DNA of 64,000 nt from Marinifilum_A sediminis (GCA_947496465.1 CANMCX010000003.1:186001-250000), one strand, 5' to 3'. Positions 15,600-25,096 are shown, counted from the first letter of the stretch. The notes: generated by a model not told the origin, from the sequence alone. A program made the numbers and translations.

Positions 15600-17336
15600 A
15601 TGAGGAAATTATTCTTTTTGTATTGCCTTTTGATAACGATAAGTGCGAATTGCTATTCGCAAGGTAAAAAGATATACCTGAATGTTCGTATCGATAAACC
15701 AGTAAAATCCGTAACAAAAGTTTTTAAAAGGTTGGATGATGATTATGTGGATCAGACTAAGGCAAGTTTTCATTTAAATCGTAAAATTGAAAAAATCCGG
15801 AAGAGAGGCTATTGGGAAGCCAATGTTGATTCTCTAAAACTTCAGAATGATACCCTATTGGCATTTGTGCATATTGGTAAAAAATACAACATGGAAGCTT
15901 ATTGGAAGTTTGATCAGGAAGAAAAAGAATCTGCTTATATAACTAAAAGATCAATTGAAGAAAGACATTCGAATTTGGATGATGTGAAGTTAATTCAGGA
16001 ATCGATTCTGAAAGATTATAATAATAATGGATATCCATTTGCCAAGATTGAAATTGATAGTATAGATGTTAATGGAAAAAGTATTAAAAGTTCGTGGAAT
16101 GTGCAATCTGGAAAATCTGTAGTTTGGGATACAATTTTGGTGAAGGGAAATATTAAAATATCTTATAAGTTTATTTCTAAATTTTTGGGAGTTTCGAAAG
16201 GAAAAACTTACAAAGAGATAACCCTCACTTCTGTTTCAGATAAGATTAATTCTTTAAATTTTATGAGTGAACTAAAATCTCCTGAGGTTGAATTCATAGG
16301 AAACAAAGCTAAAGTATATGCCTACTTAAACAAAGAGAAATCAAACAGGTTTGATGGCATTTTAGGTTTGCAGAATAATTCAGATAAGAAGGATAAATTA
16401 GAATTAACCGGAGAAATCAATTTGTTTTTGGAAAATACATTACGATCAGGCGAACAACTAAAATTAAATTGGAAAAAGTATGAGTCTGAAAGTCAGGATT
16501 TAAATCTTGGATTTGGATTTCCCTATTTAATAGGGAAGATGGGATTTGATTTCGATTTGGGAATTAAAAAGCAGGATAGCACTTATTTAACAACAGATTT
16601 AAATTTAGGAGTACGAGTTTTACAACGAGGAAATAGTTTTGTGAGATTGTATTATCAATCCAATTCATCGTCTTTAATATCCACTAAGCATTTGAGTGGA
16701 ATTACTGTGTTACCTGATTATGCTGATATTAAGTCAAAAATTTTTGGAATTGGTTTCGAAATGAACAAATTGGATTATCCATTTAATCCTAAGGATGGTC
16801 ATGTACTGAATGTAAAGTTTGGAGTTGGAAGGCATAAAATTAAAAAGAATAGTAAAATTCCTGATAATTTATACGATGATCTTGATTTATCGGGTTCATT
16901 GGTGAATGCCAATTGGTATCTTGAGTACAATATTCCTTTATTCAAGAAAATAAGTTATCGTTTAAAAAATAGAGGTGGTATAATTGATGCCCCGGATTTG
17001 TTCGCAAATGATTTATTTAAACTTGGTGGTTTATCAACAGTAAGAGGGTTTAATGAAAATTCATTTTTAGCTTCAACTTATACTGTTTTGTCTAATGAAT
17101 TGAGATTTATACCAGAAAAAAATACAAGTTTTTATTTGTTTTGGGATGGAGCGTACTATAAAAGTCAAATCTTAAACAACTCATCTAGTGATACGCCATG
17201 GGGAATAGGGTTTGGGTTAAATTTTGCTACTAAATCAGGAATTTTTTCGATGAATTATGCATTGGGTAAACAAGAAAATCAAAATCTTGATTTTAAAAAT
17301 GCAAAAATACACTTTGGTTTTGTAAGTCGATTTTAA
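15600..17336 (+). CDS. Omp85/BamA-superfamily outer membrane protein
   Basis: A 578-residue outer membrane protein. Signal peptide MRKLFFLYCLLITISANC ending at YSQ/G; the frame is open from a TTG at 15585, but the ATG at 15600 starts the signal peptide properly. Residues about 20-250 look like POTRA-type repeats (RGYWEANVDSL..., NGYPFAKIEID..., KGNIKISYKFISKFLGVSKGKTY). The rest alternates like a 16-strand barrel and contains the Omp85 lid-lock motif as STVRGFNEN, ending in an aromatic residue (FGFVSRF), typical of barrels. It could be a BamA/TamA paralog or a two-partner secretion TpsB-like translocator. No exoprotein partner lies next to it. It stands alone. Confidence 0.82.
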   Translation: MRKLFFLYCLLITISANCYSQGKKIYLNVRIDKPVKSVTKVFKRLDDDYVDQTKASFHLNRKIEKIRKRGYWEANVDSLKLQNDTLLAFVHIGKKYNMEAYWKFDQEEKESAYITKRSIEERHSNLDDVKLIQESILKDYNNNGYPFAKIEIDSIDVNGKSIKSSWNVQSGKSVVWDTILVKGNIKISYKFISKFLGVSKGKTYKEITLTSVSDKINSLNFMSELKSPEVEFIGNKAKVYAYLNKEKSNRFDGILGLQNNSDKKDKLELTGEINLFLENTLRSGEQLKLNWKKYESESQDLNLGFGFPYLIGKMGFDFDLGIKKQDSTYLTTDLNLGVRVLQRGNSFVRLYYQSNSSSLISTKHLSGITVLPDYADIKSKIFGIGFEMNKLDYPFNPKDGHVLNVKFGVGRHKIKKNSKIPDNLYDDLDLSGSLVNANWYLEYNIPLFKKISYRLKNRGGIIDAPDLFANDLFKLGGLSTVRGFNENSFLASTYTVLSNELRFIPEKNTSFYLFWDGAYYKSQILNNSSSDTPWGIGFGLNFATKSGIFSMNYALGKQENQNLDFKNAKIHFGFVSRF

Positions 17337-17341
17337 TAACA

Positions 17342-17373
17342 AAAGACCGAAGAACAGAGTTCTAACGGTCTTT
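17342..17373 (+). terminator. Possible terminator after the Omp85 gene
   Basis: AAAGACCG and CGGTCTTT arms with an inner GAAC/GTTC pairing. The T tract after it is short, so strength is uncertain. Confidence 0.5.
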
Positions 17374-17601
17374 GTAAACATCAAACTTCAAATTATTAGT
17401 CGCGATTTTTATCAGTACTATGATTCTAATCGATTACCCAAAACTATCAATAAAGTTTGAATTACGCATACGTTTGAAATAAGTTTAAAAACATAGTGCA
17501 AACGTTTGAAAATAATATATATTTGCACTAAAATTAAGAGAATACTGTATTGTTTGTAGAAGGCTAAAATCCATGAATATAGTAAGGAAGGTGGTTTTGG
17601 T
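17374..17601. other. Intergenic region with direct repeats and an orphan -7 element
   Basis: No gene. It holds two copies of ACGTTTGAAA (17470-17479 and 17502-17511), 32 bases apart, a third partial copy GTTTGAA at 17455, the 10-base palindrome CAAACGTTTG at 17499-17508, and a plus-strand TATATTTG at 17518-17525. A plus transcript from there would run antisense to the gene at 17602-18165. Confidence 0.4.
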
Positions 17602-18165
17602 TTACTGCTGCGGCGAGCTAAATTTGGAAAAAACAACATAATAGACCAGAATCGAAAAAATAGAAATGCAAAATGCAGCCACAATTGGCAATCTTTCATT
17701 TATTAATAGATTGATTGCAAATACAAGAATAAAAGCTGTAGGAATTCCAAATATTAGCGATCTGACCATGTGATTGAAATAGCTCTTATTTGTTTTTACA
17801 GCTAAACCTTCAATATATTCTGAATCAACTTCGAAGTTTTCTATGGCTTTTGAAAAAGCATTAATTTCTTCATTATAATACTTATCTTCCATCTTAGATC
17901 GGAAAAATCCGGATGTACTAAAATGATAATTTGCGTAGATATTATAATCCAGGCGTTCTTTCTTAATGATTTCGAGATCAACCTTAGTTTTCCAATTCTC
18001 AGGAGTAAGCGAAGTCATGTTCCCTAGAAAACTTCCTCTTTTAAAAGTCATTCCCCCAGCATGAGCATCAGTTAATTCGTAGCCTCTTACTTCGAAAAAC
18101 TTAATGATATCTGAAACCAAGAGTTTCTTGTTTCGTTTGATATTAAAACCAATGAGTTTATGCAT
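17602..18165 (-). CDS. Hypothetical protein with two C-terminal membrane helices
   Basis: A 187-residue protein I do not recognise. Residues 1-130 are soluble, mixed alpha/beta (LLVSDIIKFFEVRGYELTDAHAGGMTFKRGSFLGNM...), and residues about 133-152 and 160-178 are two hydrophobic helices, with the short C-terminus cytosolic. No signal peptide, so the soluble part is likely cytosolic. ATG start, about 270 bases from the divergent hybrid kinase. No clear terminator or promoter found. The N-terminal GGMTFKRGSFLGNMTSLTPENW pattern looks like a small domain seen in other uncharacterised membrane proteins, but I cannot place it. Confidence 0.65.
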   Translation of the reverse strand: MHKLIGFNIKRNKKLLVSDIIKFFEVRGYELTDAHAGGMTFKRGSFLGNMTSLTPENWKTKVDLEIIKKERLDYNIYANYHFSTSGFFRSKMEDKYYNEEINAFSKAIENFEVDSEYIEGLAVKTNKSYFNHMVRSLIFGIPTAFILVFAINLLINERLPIVAAFCISIFSILVYYVVFSKFSSPQQ

Positions 18166-18434
18166 CTGAATAAGTATATTATACTATACTCAAAAATATT
18201 AAATTTTTAGTCAGTCTCAAAATTGGAATTATAATGAGGATATTAGGTGAGGAGAATTTAGCATTGTTTCCTTTAAAATGGATTAAGCTTATGAATTGAA
18301 TTTTACCTATTGATATGCATAATATTTTTACTTGCACAGCGGGCAAAAAAAATGAGCTAAAAGCATAACTCAATCATCATTTTTAATGTATAAGTAATCT
18401 GAAACCATTGATAAAAAAAACCATTTCATTGTCT

Positions 18435-21323
18435 ATGATAAATGATAAATCCCCTATGTCGGTTCATGAAATTGAGCCAGTTAATTTACAATACTCATTG
18501 AATGAAGACCTTGCTATTGATTTGGAAGGTATGATTTCTGATTTTGCATATTTAAGTAATTCTTCATGTGTTTTTATTGATTATTCTGATAATACAGCAC
18601 CTAAACGTGCTGATTTGAACGATTTGAATCTTATAGAACAACTAGATGATGGATTTAAGGGGTTATTAAAGATATATACAACCGATTCTGCATGTACAAA
18701 GCAAGAAGTTTTTGAACTAAAGTCATCAACTGGAGCAAGAGTAGTTTGTTTGCCTGTTTTCCTTACGAACAGAATATATGGATTTGTTGTGTATGGTGGG
18801 TATTTTTTAGATACAGATGATTTAAAAGATGATAATACTATCACGTTAAAAATTGCTGACCTTAATAAATATAGAGCTATCCGATTTACTAAGATTTTAT
18901 CTTCTCAATTGAATTCTACTTTTGATTTGAAAGAAAAGATAAAGGAAAATATTAAAGCAACCGAAGAATTAAATTTACAGAAATCATTTTTTGAGAATCT
19001 TTTTGAAAATTCTCCGAATGCAATTGTGATTTTAGACAATAAAGATCGGGTTATTAAAATAAATCGTGAATTTGAGAGATTGTTTGAGTATACCAGGGAA
19101 GAGGCTGATTCTAAACTGATCAATGATTTAATAGTGCCTGAAAATTTTAAAAGTGAAGGAGAGGGTGCTACAAAAGATGCTGCAGAAGGTAAGATAATTG
19201 AACTTACCACAATTCGGCAGACTAAATCTGGAAAACAAATTCACGTAGAAGTTTCGGGTAAGCCAGTTCTTTTGGGAGATAATCAGGTCGCTGTTCATGC
19301 CATATATCGAAACTTATCAGAACAGGTTTGGAATCAAAAGCGTCAACAGATAATGTTGGAGGTTTCCGAAATATTAAATTCTGCATCCACATCAATAGAA
19401 ATGATTCATAAAATTGGTGATCAATTAGCCCCGATTATAGGAAGTGGACAATTATTTTTGGATTTAATTTCTCCAAATAAAAAAGGTTTTAGATCCTTCC
19501 AGCAAGGAGAAAATGATTACAAAAAAATTCAATTTAGAGAGTCATTGAGTTATGCGGTTCTTAAAGAGAAGGAAGTGTGCTGTATTGTAGACGATAAAGT
19601 TGAGGAAACAGTATCGTTAAATAAATTAAAAATTAGTACTTGTCCTAAAATGTGGCTAGGGTTTCCTTTGATTGATAAGGGGCTAATATTGGGTGTATTT
19701 GGAGTGTGTTCTTTAAAAAACTCAACCAAATTAAATAAGGAAAGTTTGGAATTACTTGAAGTATTATCGAAACAATTGGCTGCAGGAGTAATAAAAAAGA
19801 AAAGTGAATTGGAATTAAAAATGCTTCATGGTTCAATGGAGCAAAGTCCTGCTTCAATCATCATTACCGATCTTAATGGTGATATTGAATATGTAAACCC
19901 AAAGTTTTGTTCAATTTCAGGCTACAGTTCTCAAGAATTAATAGGAAAAAATCCTAGAATTTTAAAATCAGGATTTACACCAAACGAGGTGTATGAAAAG
20001 ATGTGGGCTACCATTAGCAAAGGCAATGAGTGGACAGGAGAGTTTTTAAATGTTAGAAAGAACAAAGAGTTGTATTGGGAGAGAGCATCCATTACGGCAA
20101 TAAATGATGAGTTTGGAAATATTACTCATTATTTGGCAATAAAAGAAGATATTAGTAAGAGTAAGAAATTTGAGAAGGATCTATTAGAGGCTAAAAATAA
20201 AGCAGAGGAATCGGATAGATTGAAGACAGCCTTTTTGGCAAATATGTCTCATGAATTAAGAACACCATTGAATGCTGTAATTGGATTTTCCAATTTGTGT
20301 AATGATTCTATGTCTATAGGAGAATTAATGGAGTTTGTAAATTTGATTAATAGAAGTGGAAATCAGTTGCTTGGAATTATTGAGGATATTTTAAGTTTCA
20401 CCTTAATTGAAGGTGGTGGTATGCAGTTGGTTGAAGAAGAATTTTTAATGATCAATTTTTTAGAAGAAATAAAAAAACAGGCTCGAGAAAAGCAAATTCA
20501 GAAAAATAAAGAAAGATTAAAATTAAGATTTTCTCCTGACCCCAACTACAATAGGATTTTGGTAAAAACGGATTTTCAAAGATTGTTACAAGTTGTGTTG
20601 AATTTATTTGGTAACGGATTAAAGTTCACGAATGAAGGCTTTGTGGAATTTGGTTATAGGTTGTTAGGAGATCAGATTAAGTTATATATAAAAGATAGTG
20701 GTGTCGGAATTGAAAAGGAGAAGAAGGATGTTATATTTGATCGGTTTCGACAAGCTGATGATTCAATAACAAGAACGTTTGGAGGAACGGGAATGGGTTT
20801 GGCAATTTCAAAAAAAATAGTAGATATGTTGGGAGGAATCATTGAGGTTGAATCTGATAAAAATGAGGGATCAACGTTTTCTGTTGTTTTGAATTGTGTG
20901 ATTTCTAAAACGGAAAAAACAGTAAATAAAATGTATGATGAGAAGGATGAGGTTAAGGTGGAAAAAACCATTTTAGTTGCAGAAGATGAGAGTTCAAATT
21001 ATAGATTGATACAGGCAATTTTAAAAAGAAATAATTTTAAGGTTATTAGAGCAGAGAATGGAGAAGAGGCAATGAATATGTGTGCTGAGGATGCAAGTAT
21101 TGATTTGGTTTTAATGGATATTCGAATGCCTTTAATGAATGGTATGGAGGCTACCAAAGAAATCAAAAAAATACGCCCAAATTTACCTATTATAGCACAA
21201 ACTGCTTATGCCATGGATGGAGATAAAGATAAGGCGATAGAGCAAGGTTTTGATGATTATGTGTCAAAACCAATTCGAAAAGACATATTAATTGAAAAAA
21301 TCAAATTATTTTTAAAATTATAA
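18435..21323 (+). CDS. Cytosolic hybrid sensor histidine kinase (PocR-like, PAS, GAF, PAS, HisKA, HATPase, receiver)
   Basis: A 962-residue hybrid kinase without membrane helices. From the ATG at 18435 (the frame is open from a TTG at 18408): a PocR-like sensor domain (about 20-150, tentative), a PAS domain (180-295), a GAF-like domain (305-455), a second PAS (462-575), then HisKA with phospho-acceptor His606 in SHELRTPLNAVIGFS, HATPase_c with an N box (LNLFGNGLKF), DSGVGI and GGTGMGLAIS, and a receiver with Asp895 in LVLMDIRMP and KP near 945. It should autophosphorylate and pass phosphate to its own receiver. No response regulator or HPt gene is adjacent, so its output is unknown. It is 23 bases upstream of an unrelated-looking NAD(P)-binding gene. 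Confidence 0.92.
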   Translation: MINDKSPMSVHEIEPVNLQYSLNEDLAIDLEGMISDFAYLSNSSCVFIDYSDNTAPKRADLNDLNLIEQLDDGFKGLLKIYTTDSACTKQEVFELKSSTGARVVCLPVFLTNRIYGFVVYGGYFLDTDDLKDDNTITLKIADLNKYRAIRFTKILSSQLNSTFDLKEKIKENIKATEELNLQKSFFENLFENSPNAIVILDNKDRVIKINREFERLFEYTREEADSKLINDLIVPENFKSEGEGATKDAAEGKIIELTTIRQTKSGKQIHVEVSGKPVLLGDNQVAVHAIYRNLSEQVWNQKRQQIMLEVSEILNSASTSIEMIHKIGDQLAPIIGSGQLFLDLISPNKKGFRSFQQGENDYKKIQFRESLSYAVLKEKEVCCIVDDKVEETVSLNKLKISTCPKMWLGFPLIDKGLILGVFGVCSLKNSTKLNKESLELLEVLSKQLAAGVIKKKSELELKMLHGSMEQSPASIIITDLNGDIEYVNPKFCSISGYSSQELIGKNPRILKSGFTPNEVYEKMWATISKGNEWTGEFLNVRKNKELYWERASITAINDEFGNITHYLAIKEDISKSKKFEKDLLEAKNKAEESDRLKTAFLANMSHELRTPLNAVIGFSNLCNDSMSIGELMEFVNLINRSGNQLLGIIEDILSFTLIEGGGMQLVEEEFLMINFLEEIKKQAREKQIQKNKERLKLRFSPDPNYNRILVKTDFQRLLQVVLNLFGNGLKFTNEGFVEFGYRLLGDQIKLYIKDSGVGIEKEKKDVIFDRFRQADDSITRTFGGTGMGLAISKKIVDMLGGIIEVESDKNEGSTFSVVLNCVISKTEKTVNKMYDEKDEVKVEKTILVAEDESSNYRLIQAILKRNNFKVIRAENGEEAMNMCAEDASIDLVLMDIRMPLMNGMEATKEIKKIRPNLPIIAQTAYAMDGDKDKAIEQGFDDYVSKPIRKDILIEKIKLFLKL

Positions 21324-21346
21324 ATCGAATCACTTAAAACAATAAA

Positions 21347-21997
21347 ATGAATGCAGTTATAGGCGGCGCTACAGGTTTTACAGGTAAAAAATTACTTAAA
21401 AGGTTAATTGCCGATGATGATTGTACCCAAATTTATGCATTGGTGCGTAAACATTTGAATGTAAAACATGAAAAACTTATTCAAATTGTTGTAGATTTTG
21501 ATCATTTAGATTCAATAGATATTCCAGAAAATATTGATATTGCTTATTGTTGTCTTGGAACGACAATAAAGAAGGCTCAAAGCAAAGAAAATTTTTATAA
21601 GGTAGATTTTGAATACATTACTCGATTTGCTAAGTTCTGCGAATTAAGGGAAGTGAAAAGTTTTCAGCTAATTAGTGCAATTGGAGCAAATCCGGAATCT
21701 TATTTCTTCTATCAAAGGGTAAAAGGAGAGGCTGAAAATTTCATTAATTCACTTGATTTTCCAACGGTGGTTATTTACAGACCATCAGTTATATATGGAG
21801 GTAGAAAAGAATTTCGACTGTTCGAGAGCTTTGCTGCCTGGATCAGTCGAAATTTTAGATTTTTATTTGTGGGTAAATTAAATAGAATTGTGGCCGTTAC
21901 AGGTAAACAATTATCGAAAATAATTCACCAGAAATCAAAGCAATTTTGTCCTGGACGTTGGATTGTTGAATCGGAAGAAATAGCCAAGATTAAATAG
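21347..21997 (+). CDS. NAD(P)-binding atypical SDR-type protein
   Basis: A 216-residue Rossmann protein of the HTATIP2/TIP30-like, atypical SDR group. Seen: nucleotide-binding GGATGFTGKKLLKRL at the N-terminus, IDIAYCCLGTTIKKAQS, FQLISAIGANPES, and YQRVKGEAE with the Tyr-x-x-x-Lys catalytic pair, then VVIYRPSVIYGGR. The substrate is unknown. It begins 23 bases after the hybrid kinase gene and may be transcribed with it; it ends one base from the convergent SDR gene. ATG start, usual length. Confidence 0.85.
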   Translation: MNAVIGGATGFTGKKLLKRLIADDDCTQIYALVRKHLNVKHEKLIQIVVDFDHLDSIDIPENIDIAYCCLGTTIKKAQSKENFYKVDFEYITRFAKFCELREVKSFQLISAIGANPESYFFYQRVKGEAENFINSLDFPTVVIYRPSVIYGGRKEFRLFESFAAWISRNFRFLFVGKLNRIVAVTGKQLSKIIHQKSKQFCPGRWIVESEEIAKIK

Positions 21998-21998
21998 T

Positions 21999-22757
21999 TT
22001 ACTTTTTTAATACATCACGAGAAGAAGCTTGTGCCGTAGGCATTATCAAAATATCATTAATATTTACATGAGCCGGACGAGTGGCAACAAATTCTACAGT
22101 TTCGGCAATATCTTTTGCATATAATGGAGTAAATCCTTTGTAAACCTGATCCGCTTTCTCTTCATCACCTTTAAATCGAACAATAGAGAATTCCGTCTCT
22201 ACCATACCAGGAGCAATCGAAGAAACTTTTATGTTATGAGGAAGCAAGTCTATTCTCATCCCTTTAGTTAAGGCATCTACAGCATGCTTGGTTGCACAAT
22301 ATACATTTCCTCCAGGATACACTTCCTTTCCTGCAATTGAAGTGATGTTTATGATATGACCTTGATTTCGTTCAATCATTAATGGGCTTACAGAACGGGT
22401 AATGTATAGTAATCCTTTAATGTTGGTGTCAATCATTCGTTCCCAATCATCAATAATTCCATCTTGAATTGCTGTAACACCAACAGCCAGACCAGCATTA
22501 TTAACGAGTAAATCAATATTTTTCCATACTTCAGGAAGAGAATTTATTTTTTGATCTACTTCATTTTGGTTTCGAACATCTAATACTAAGCTAAAAACCT
22601 TACAATTATTTTCCGAAGTAAGTCTCTTTTCCAATTGAACTAGATTTCCTTGTCTTCTTCCAGAAATAATCAAATCGAATCCTGCTTTGGCAAGATTTAT
22701 TGCACAAGCCTCGCCAATGCCAGCTGTTGCTCCAGTTATAAAGGCAATTTTATTCAT
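21999..22757 (-). CDS. Short-chain dehydrogenase/reductase, YdfG-like
   Basis: A 252-residue classical SDR. TGATAGIGEACA cofactor site, SGRR (Arg pair suggests NADP preference), LVNNAG, catalytic Ser in ITSIAGKEVYPGGNVYCATKHA with the YxxxK pair (Y-C-A-T-K), and SIAPGMVETEFS. The closest named relatives are YdfG-type 3-hydroxy acid (serine/allo-threonine) dehydrogenases, which share the GMVETEFS..RF.GD pattern. Minus strand, tail-to-tail with the gene at 21347. The 156-base divergent region to the PurL-like gene contains TACCTTTA on the minus strand (22840-22833 region), a possible weak -7. Confidence 0.9.
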   Translation of the reverse strand: MNKIAFITGATAGIGEACAINLAKAGFDLIISGRRQGNLVQLEKRLTSENNCKVFSLVLDVRNQNEVDQKINSLPEVWKNIDLLVNNAGLAVGVTAIQDGIIDDWERMIDTNIKGLLYITRSVSPLMIERNQGHIINITSIAGKEVYPGGNVYCATKHAVDALTKGMRIDLLPHNIKVSSIAPGMVETEFSIVRFKGDEEKADQVYKGFTPLYAKDIAETVEFVATRPAHVNINDILIMPTAQASSRDVLKK

Positions 22758-22913
22758 TTTGTATTTTGTGATTTTTATGATGTGTTTGAGTCTATTTTAT
22801 CAATTTCAAATTGATTTTAATTCGCTTAGTAAAGGTAAAAACTAAGGTGATAATTCGTGTTCCTATCTTATTTTTTTTAAATTTAAAATATTCATTACCT
22901 AAAATCTTGCACC

Positions 22914-25067
22914 ATGGAAAAACAGGAGGTTTCAATTCAATTAGCAGAGGATCTTGGAATTACAAAAGACGCATTTGAAATTATAGCAGAAGGTTTGGGG
23001 AGAGCCCCAAATTTACTTGAGTTACAAATTTACTCTGTCATGTGGTCCGAGAATGTATCTTATAAAAGTTCTTCGGCATGGCTTAATTCATTACCAAATC
23101 AGGGAGATCACATAATTTCTGGTGCGAGAGAATCTAGTGCTGGTGTTGTTGATTTAGGTAATGGTGAATTATGTGTTTTTAAAATGGGAACTCACAATCA
23201 TCCATCAGGAATTGATCCTTACCAGGGAGCTGCTACGTGTGTGGGAGATGTTTGTAGGGATGTTGTATCTCTTGGTGCAAAACCAATGGTCGTGATGAAT
23301 TCTTTACGATTTGGAGATGCCTCTTTGGATAGAACTAAATGGTTAATGGATGAAATTGTAAAGGGAATTCATGATTATTCGAATGTTCTTTATATGGAAG
23401 ATATCGGAAGTGAGATTTTTTATAATTCAACTTACGATACAAATCCATTGGTAAATGTAATGGTTGCTGGTATTGTTAGTAAGGATAAATTAATCTATAA
23501 AAGGAAAATAACCCATGGTCAATTGATTTTTATTGTGGGAACTCCTACCGGTTCGGAAGGAGTTATGGGACAGGAAGAAAATTTTACTATTCCAAAAGGA
23601 AACCCTAGTCTGGGTAATTCCTTAATTGAGGCAATTGTTAAGCTCAATAAACAAGATGCTATTGTTCGAATTGAAAATATGGATATGGCAGGTATTGTAA
23701 GTGCCTGTTCAAAGATAAGTGCTTTTGCAAAAGCAGGACTTGATATTGATTTGAATAAAGTGCCTCTAAGTCAGGAAGGAATGGGAATTGAGCAGGTGTT
23801 GCTGTCTCGGACACAAGAAAGGCTTTTGTTGGTAATTGATAAGGAACATGCTGATTTGGTTTCTTCCACCTTTAAAGAATTTAATATTTTATGTGAAGAA
23901 ATTGGATGCGTGACCGATAATAAAACGATACGTATTTTTGAGAATTCGGAGGTAGTTGCAGAACTTGTTGGTGAAAATTTAGTGATGGATTATGGAGCTC
24001 CTCAAGTGGAACGAAAATATCATTCCTTAACTAATGATTCATCAATTGATTATCTAGAAAATATACCTGAACCAGATAATTATTGGAAGGTGATTAATAA
24101 GATGGTCAACAATGCCAATTTGGTTGTAAAAGAGCATTACCAAGGTCAGATTGAGGAACGTCATAATTCTCCTTCCGATGCCCAGGTATCATCATTAGGA
24201 TCGGATAATAAGTCTATTTGTTTTACAGTATCAGGAAATTCAGTGTATGCTTATAATGATCCATATGTTGGAGCACAAATAAATGTTGCCAGAGCGGTTC
24301 GTAGAATCATTTGTTCAGGTGGTAAACCTTTGGCTTTTAACGATTGCTTGAATTTTGGCAGTCCTCTTGAAGAGGATGTTTATTCTCAGTTTGTTGAAAC
24401 GATTAAAGGGATCACCAAAGCAAGTTGTTCTTTTAAAACTCCGGTTGTTGGAGGTAATGTTAGCTTTTATAACGAAAGCTCTGTTTTAGGTAAAAGGAAA
24501 GCTATTAACCCAACTCCGGTTATTGCCATGATGGGACTATTGCCATCAAAAGAAAATCATATGTCCTATATTTTTAGAAATAAAGGTGATATGATTTTTA
24601 TAATTGGAAAATCAAGGAATGATATAGCCGGTTCTGAATATTTATGCTCTTTCCATAAAAAGTGTGAAGTAGGAGTGCCACATTTTGATTTAAATGAAGA
24701 AAAAGCAATAAATGCGGTTGTGGAAAAATTGATTTCATTAAAGCTGGTTTGTTCAGCACATAGCGTTGAGAGAGGTGGTTTATTCTTTAATTTAATTGAA
24801 TCTGCAATGCCTTTAGGTCTGGGATTTGATATTACATCGCCTGCAGAAGTTAGAAAGGATGCCTTTTTGTTTGGAGAAGCTCAAGGACGTGTAGTTGTAT
24901 CTGTTTCGATGGAGAATGAAGATGATTTCGTAGATGCCATGATGGAAAGTGGATTACCATTTTCAACTTTAGGTCATGTAACAAAGAGAGAACTTAGAAT
25001 TGATGATATTTCCTATGGTTACATTAATGAATACAAAAAGATTTACCACAAGAATACATCGAACTAA
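22914..25067 (+). CDS. PurL-like protein with altered N-terminal catalytic motifs
   Basis: A 717-residue protein with the two-repeat AIR-synthase fold of small-type PurL (FGAM synthase subunit). The frame and length fit the family, but motifs near the FGAR/ATP active site differ: SENVSYKSS (Asn47-Val48) where PurL has SEHCSYKSS; KMGTHNHPS (Gly92) where PurL has KxESHNHPS with a metal-binding Glu; a GDP-type stretch reads KGNPSLGNSLIEA; and SRTQERL (Arg299) replaces SESQERM. The second half (LNFGSP, TPVVGGNVSFYNES, SVERGG) is well conserved. I know of small PurL-like 'AIR synthase-related' paralogs, and purS and purQ partners are not next to it, so it may not be the main purine enzyme. ATG start, terminator at 25097; alone in its transcript. 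Confidence 0.8.
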   Translation: MEKQEVSIQLAEDLGITKDAFEIIAEGLGRAPNLLELQIYSVMWSENVSYKSSSAWLNSLPNQGDHIISGARESSAGVVDLGNGELCVFKMGTHNHPSGIDPYQGAATCVGDVCRDVVSLGAKPMVVMNSLRFGDASLDRTKWLMDEIVKGIHDYSNVLYMEDIGSEIFYNSTYDTNPLVNVMVAGIVSKDKLIYKRKITHGQLIFIVGTPTGSEGVMGQEENFTIPKGNPSLGNSLIEAIVKLNKQDAIVRIENMDMAGIVSACSKISAFAKAGLDIDLNKVPLSQEGMGIEQVLLSRTQERLLLVIDKEHADLVSSTFKEFNILCEEIGCVTDNKTIRIFENSEVVAELVGENLVMDYGAPQVERKYHSLTNDSSIDYLENIPEPDNYWKVINKMVNNANLVVKEHYQGQIEERHNSPSDAQVSSLGSDNKSICFTVSGNSVYAYNDPYVGAQINVARAVRRIICSGGKPLAFNDCLNFGSPLEEDVYSQFVETIKGITKASCSFKTPVVGGNVSFYNESSVLGKRKAINPTPVIAMMGLLPSKENHMSYIFRNKGDMIFIIGKSRNDIAGSEYLCSFHKKCEVGVPHFDLNEEKAINAVVEKLISLKLVCSAHSVERGGLFFNLIESAMPLGLGFDITSPAEVRKDAFLFGEAQGRVVVSVSMENEDDFVDAMMESGLPFSTLGHVTKRELRIDDISYGYINEYKKIYHKNTSN

Positions 25068-25096
25068 TTAACTTTAGTTTTCAGATTAATAAGAGA

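Noticed and set aside
17574..17642. 22-codon plus-strand frame after the orphan TATATTTG
   Set aside because: Too short and featureless to call a gene; kept only as a possible part of an antisense transcript.
17418..17699. 93-codon minus-strand frame overlapping the gene at 17602
   Set aside because: Overlaps the better gene in another frame, no features of a real protein, and covers the intergenic repeats.
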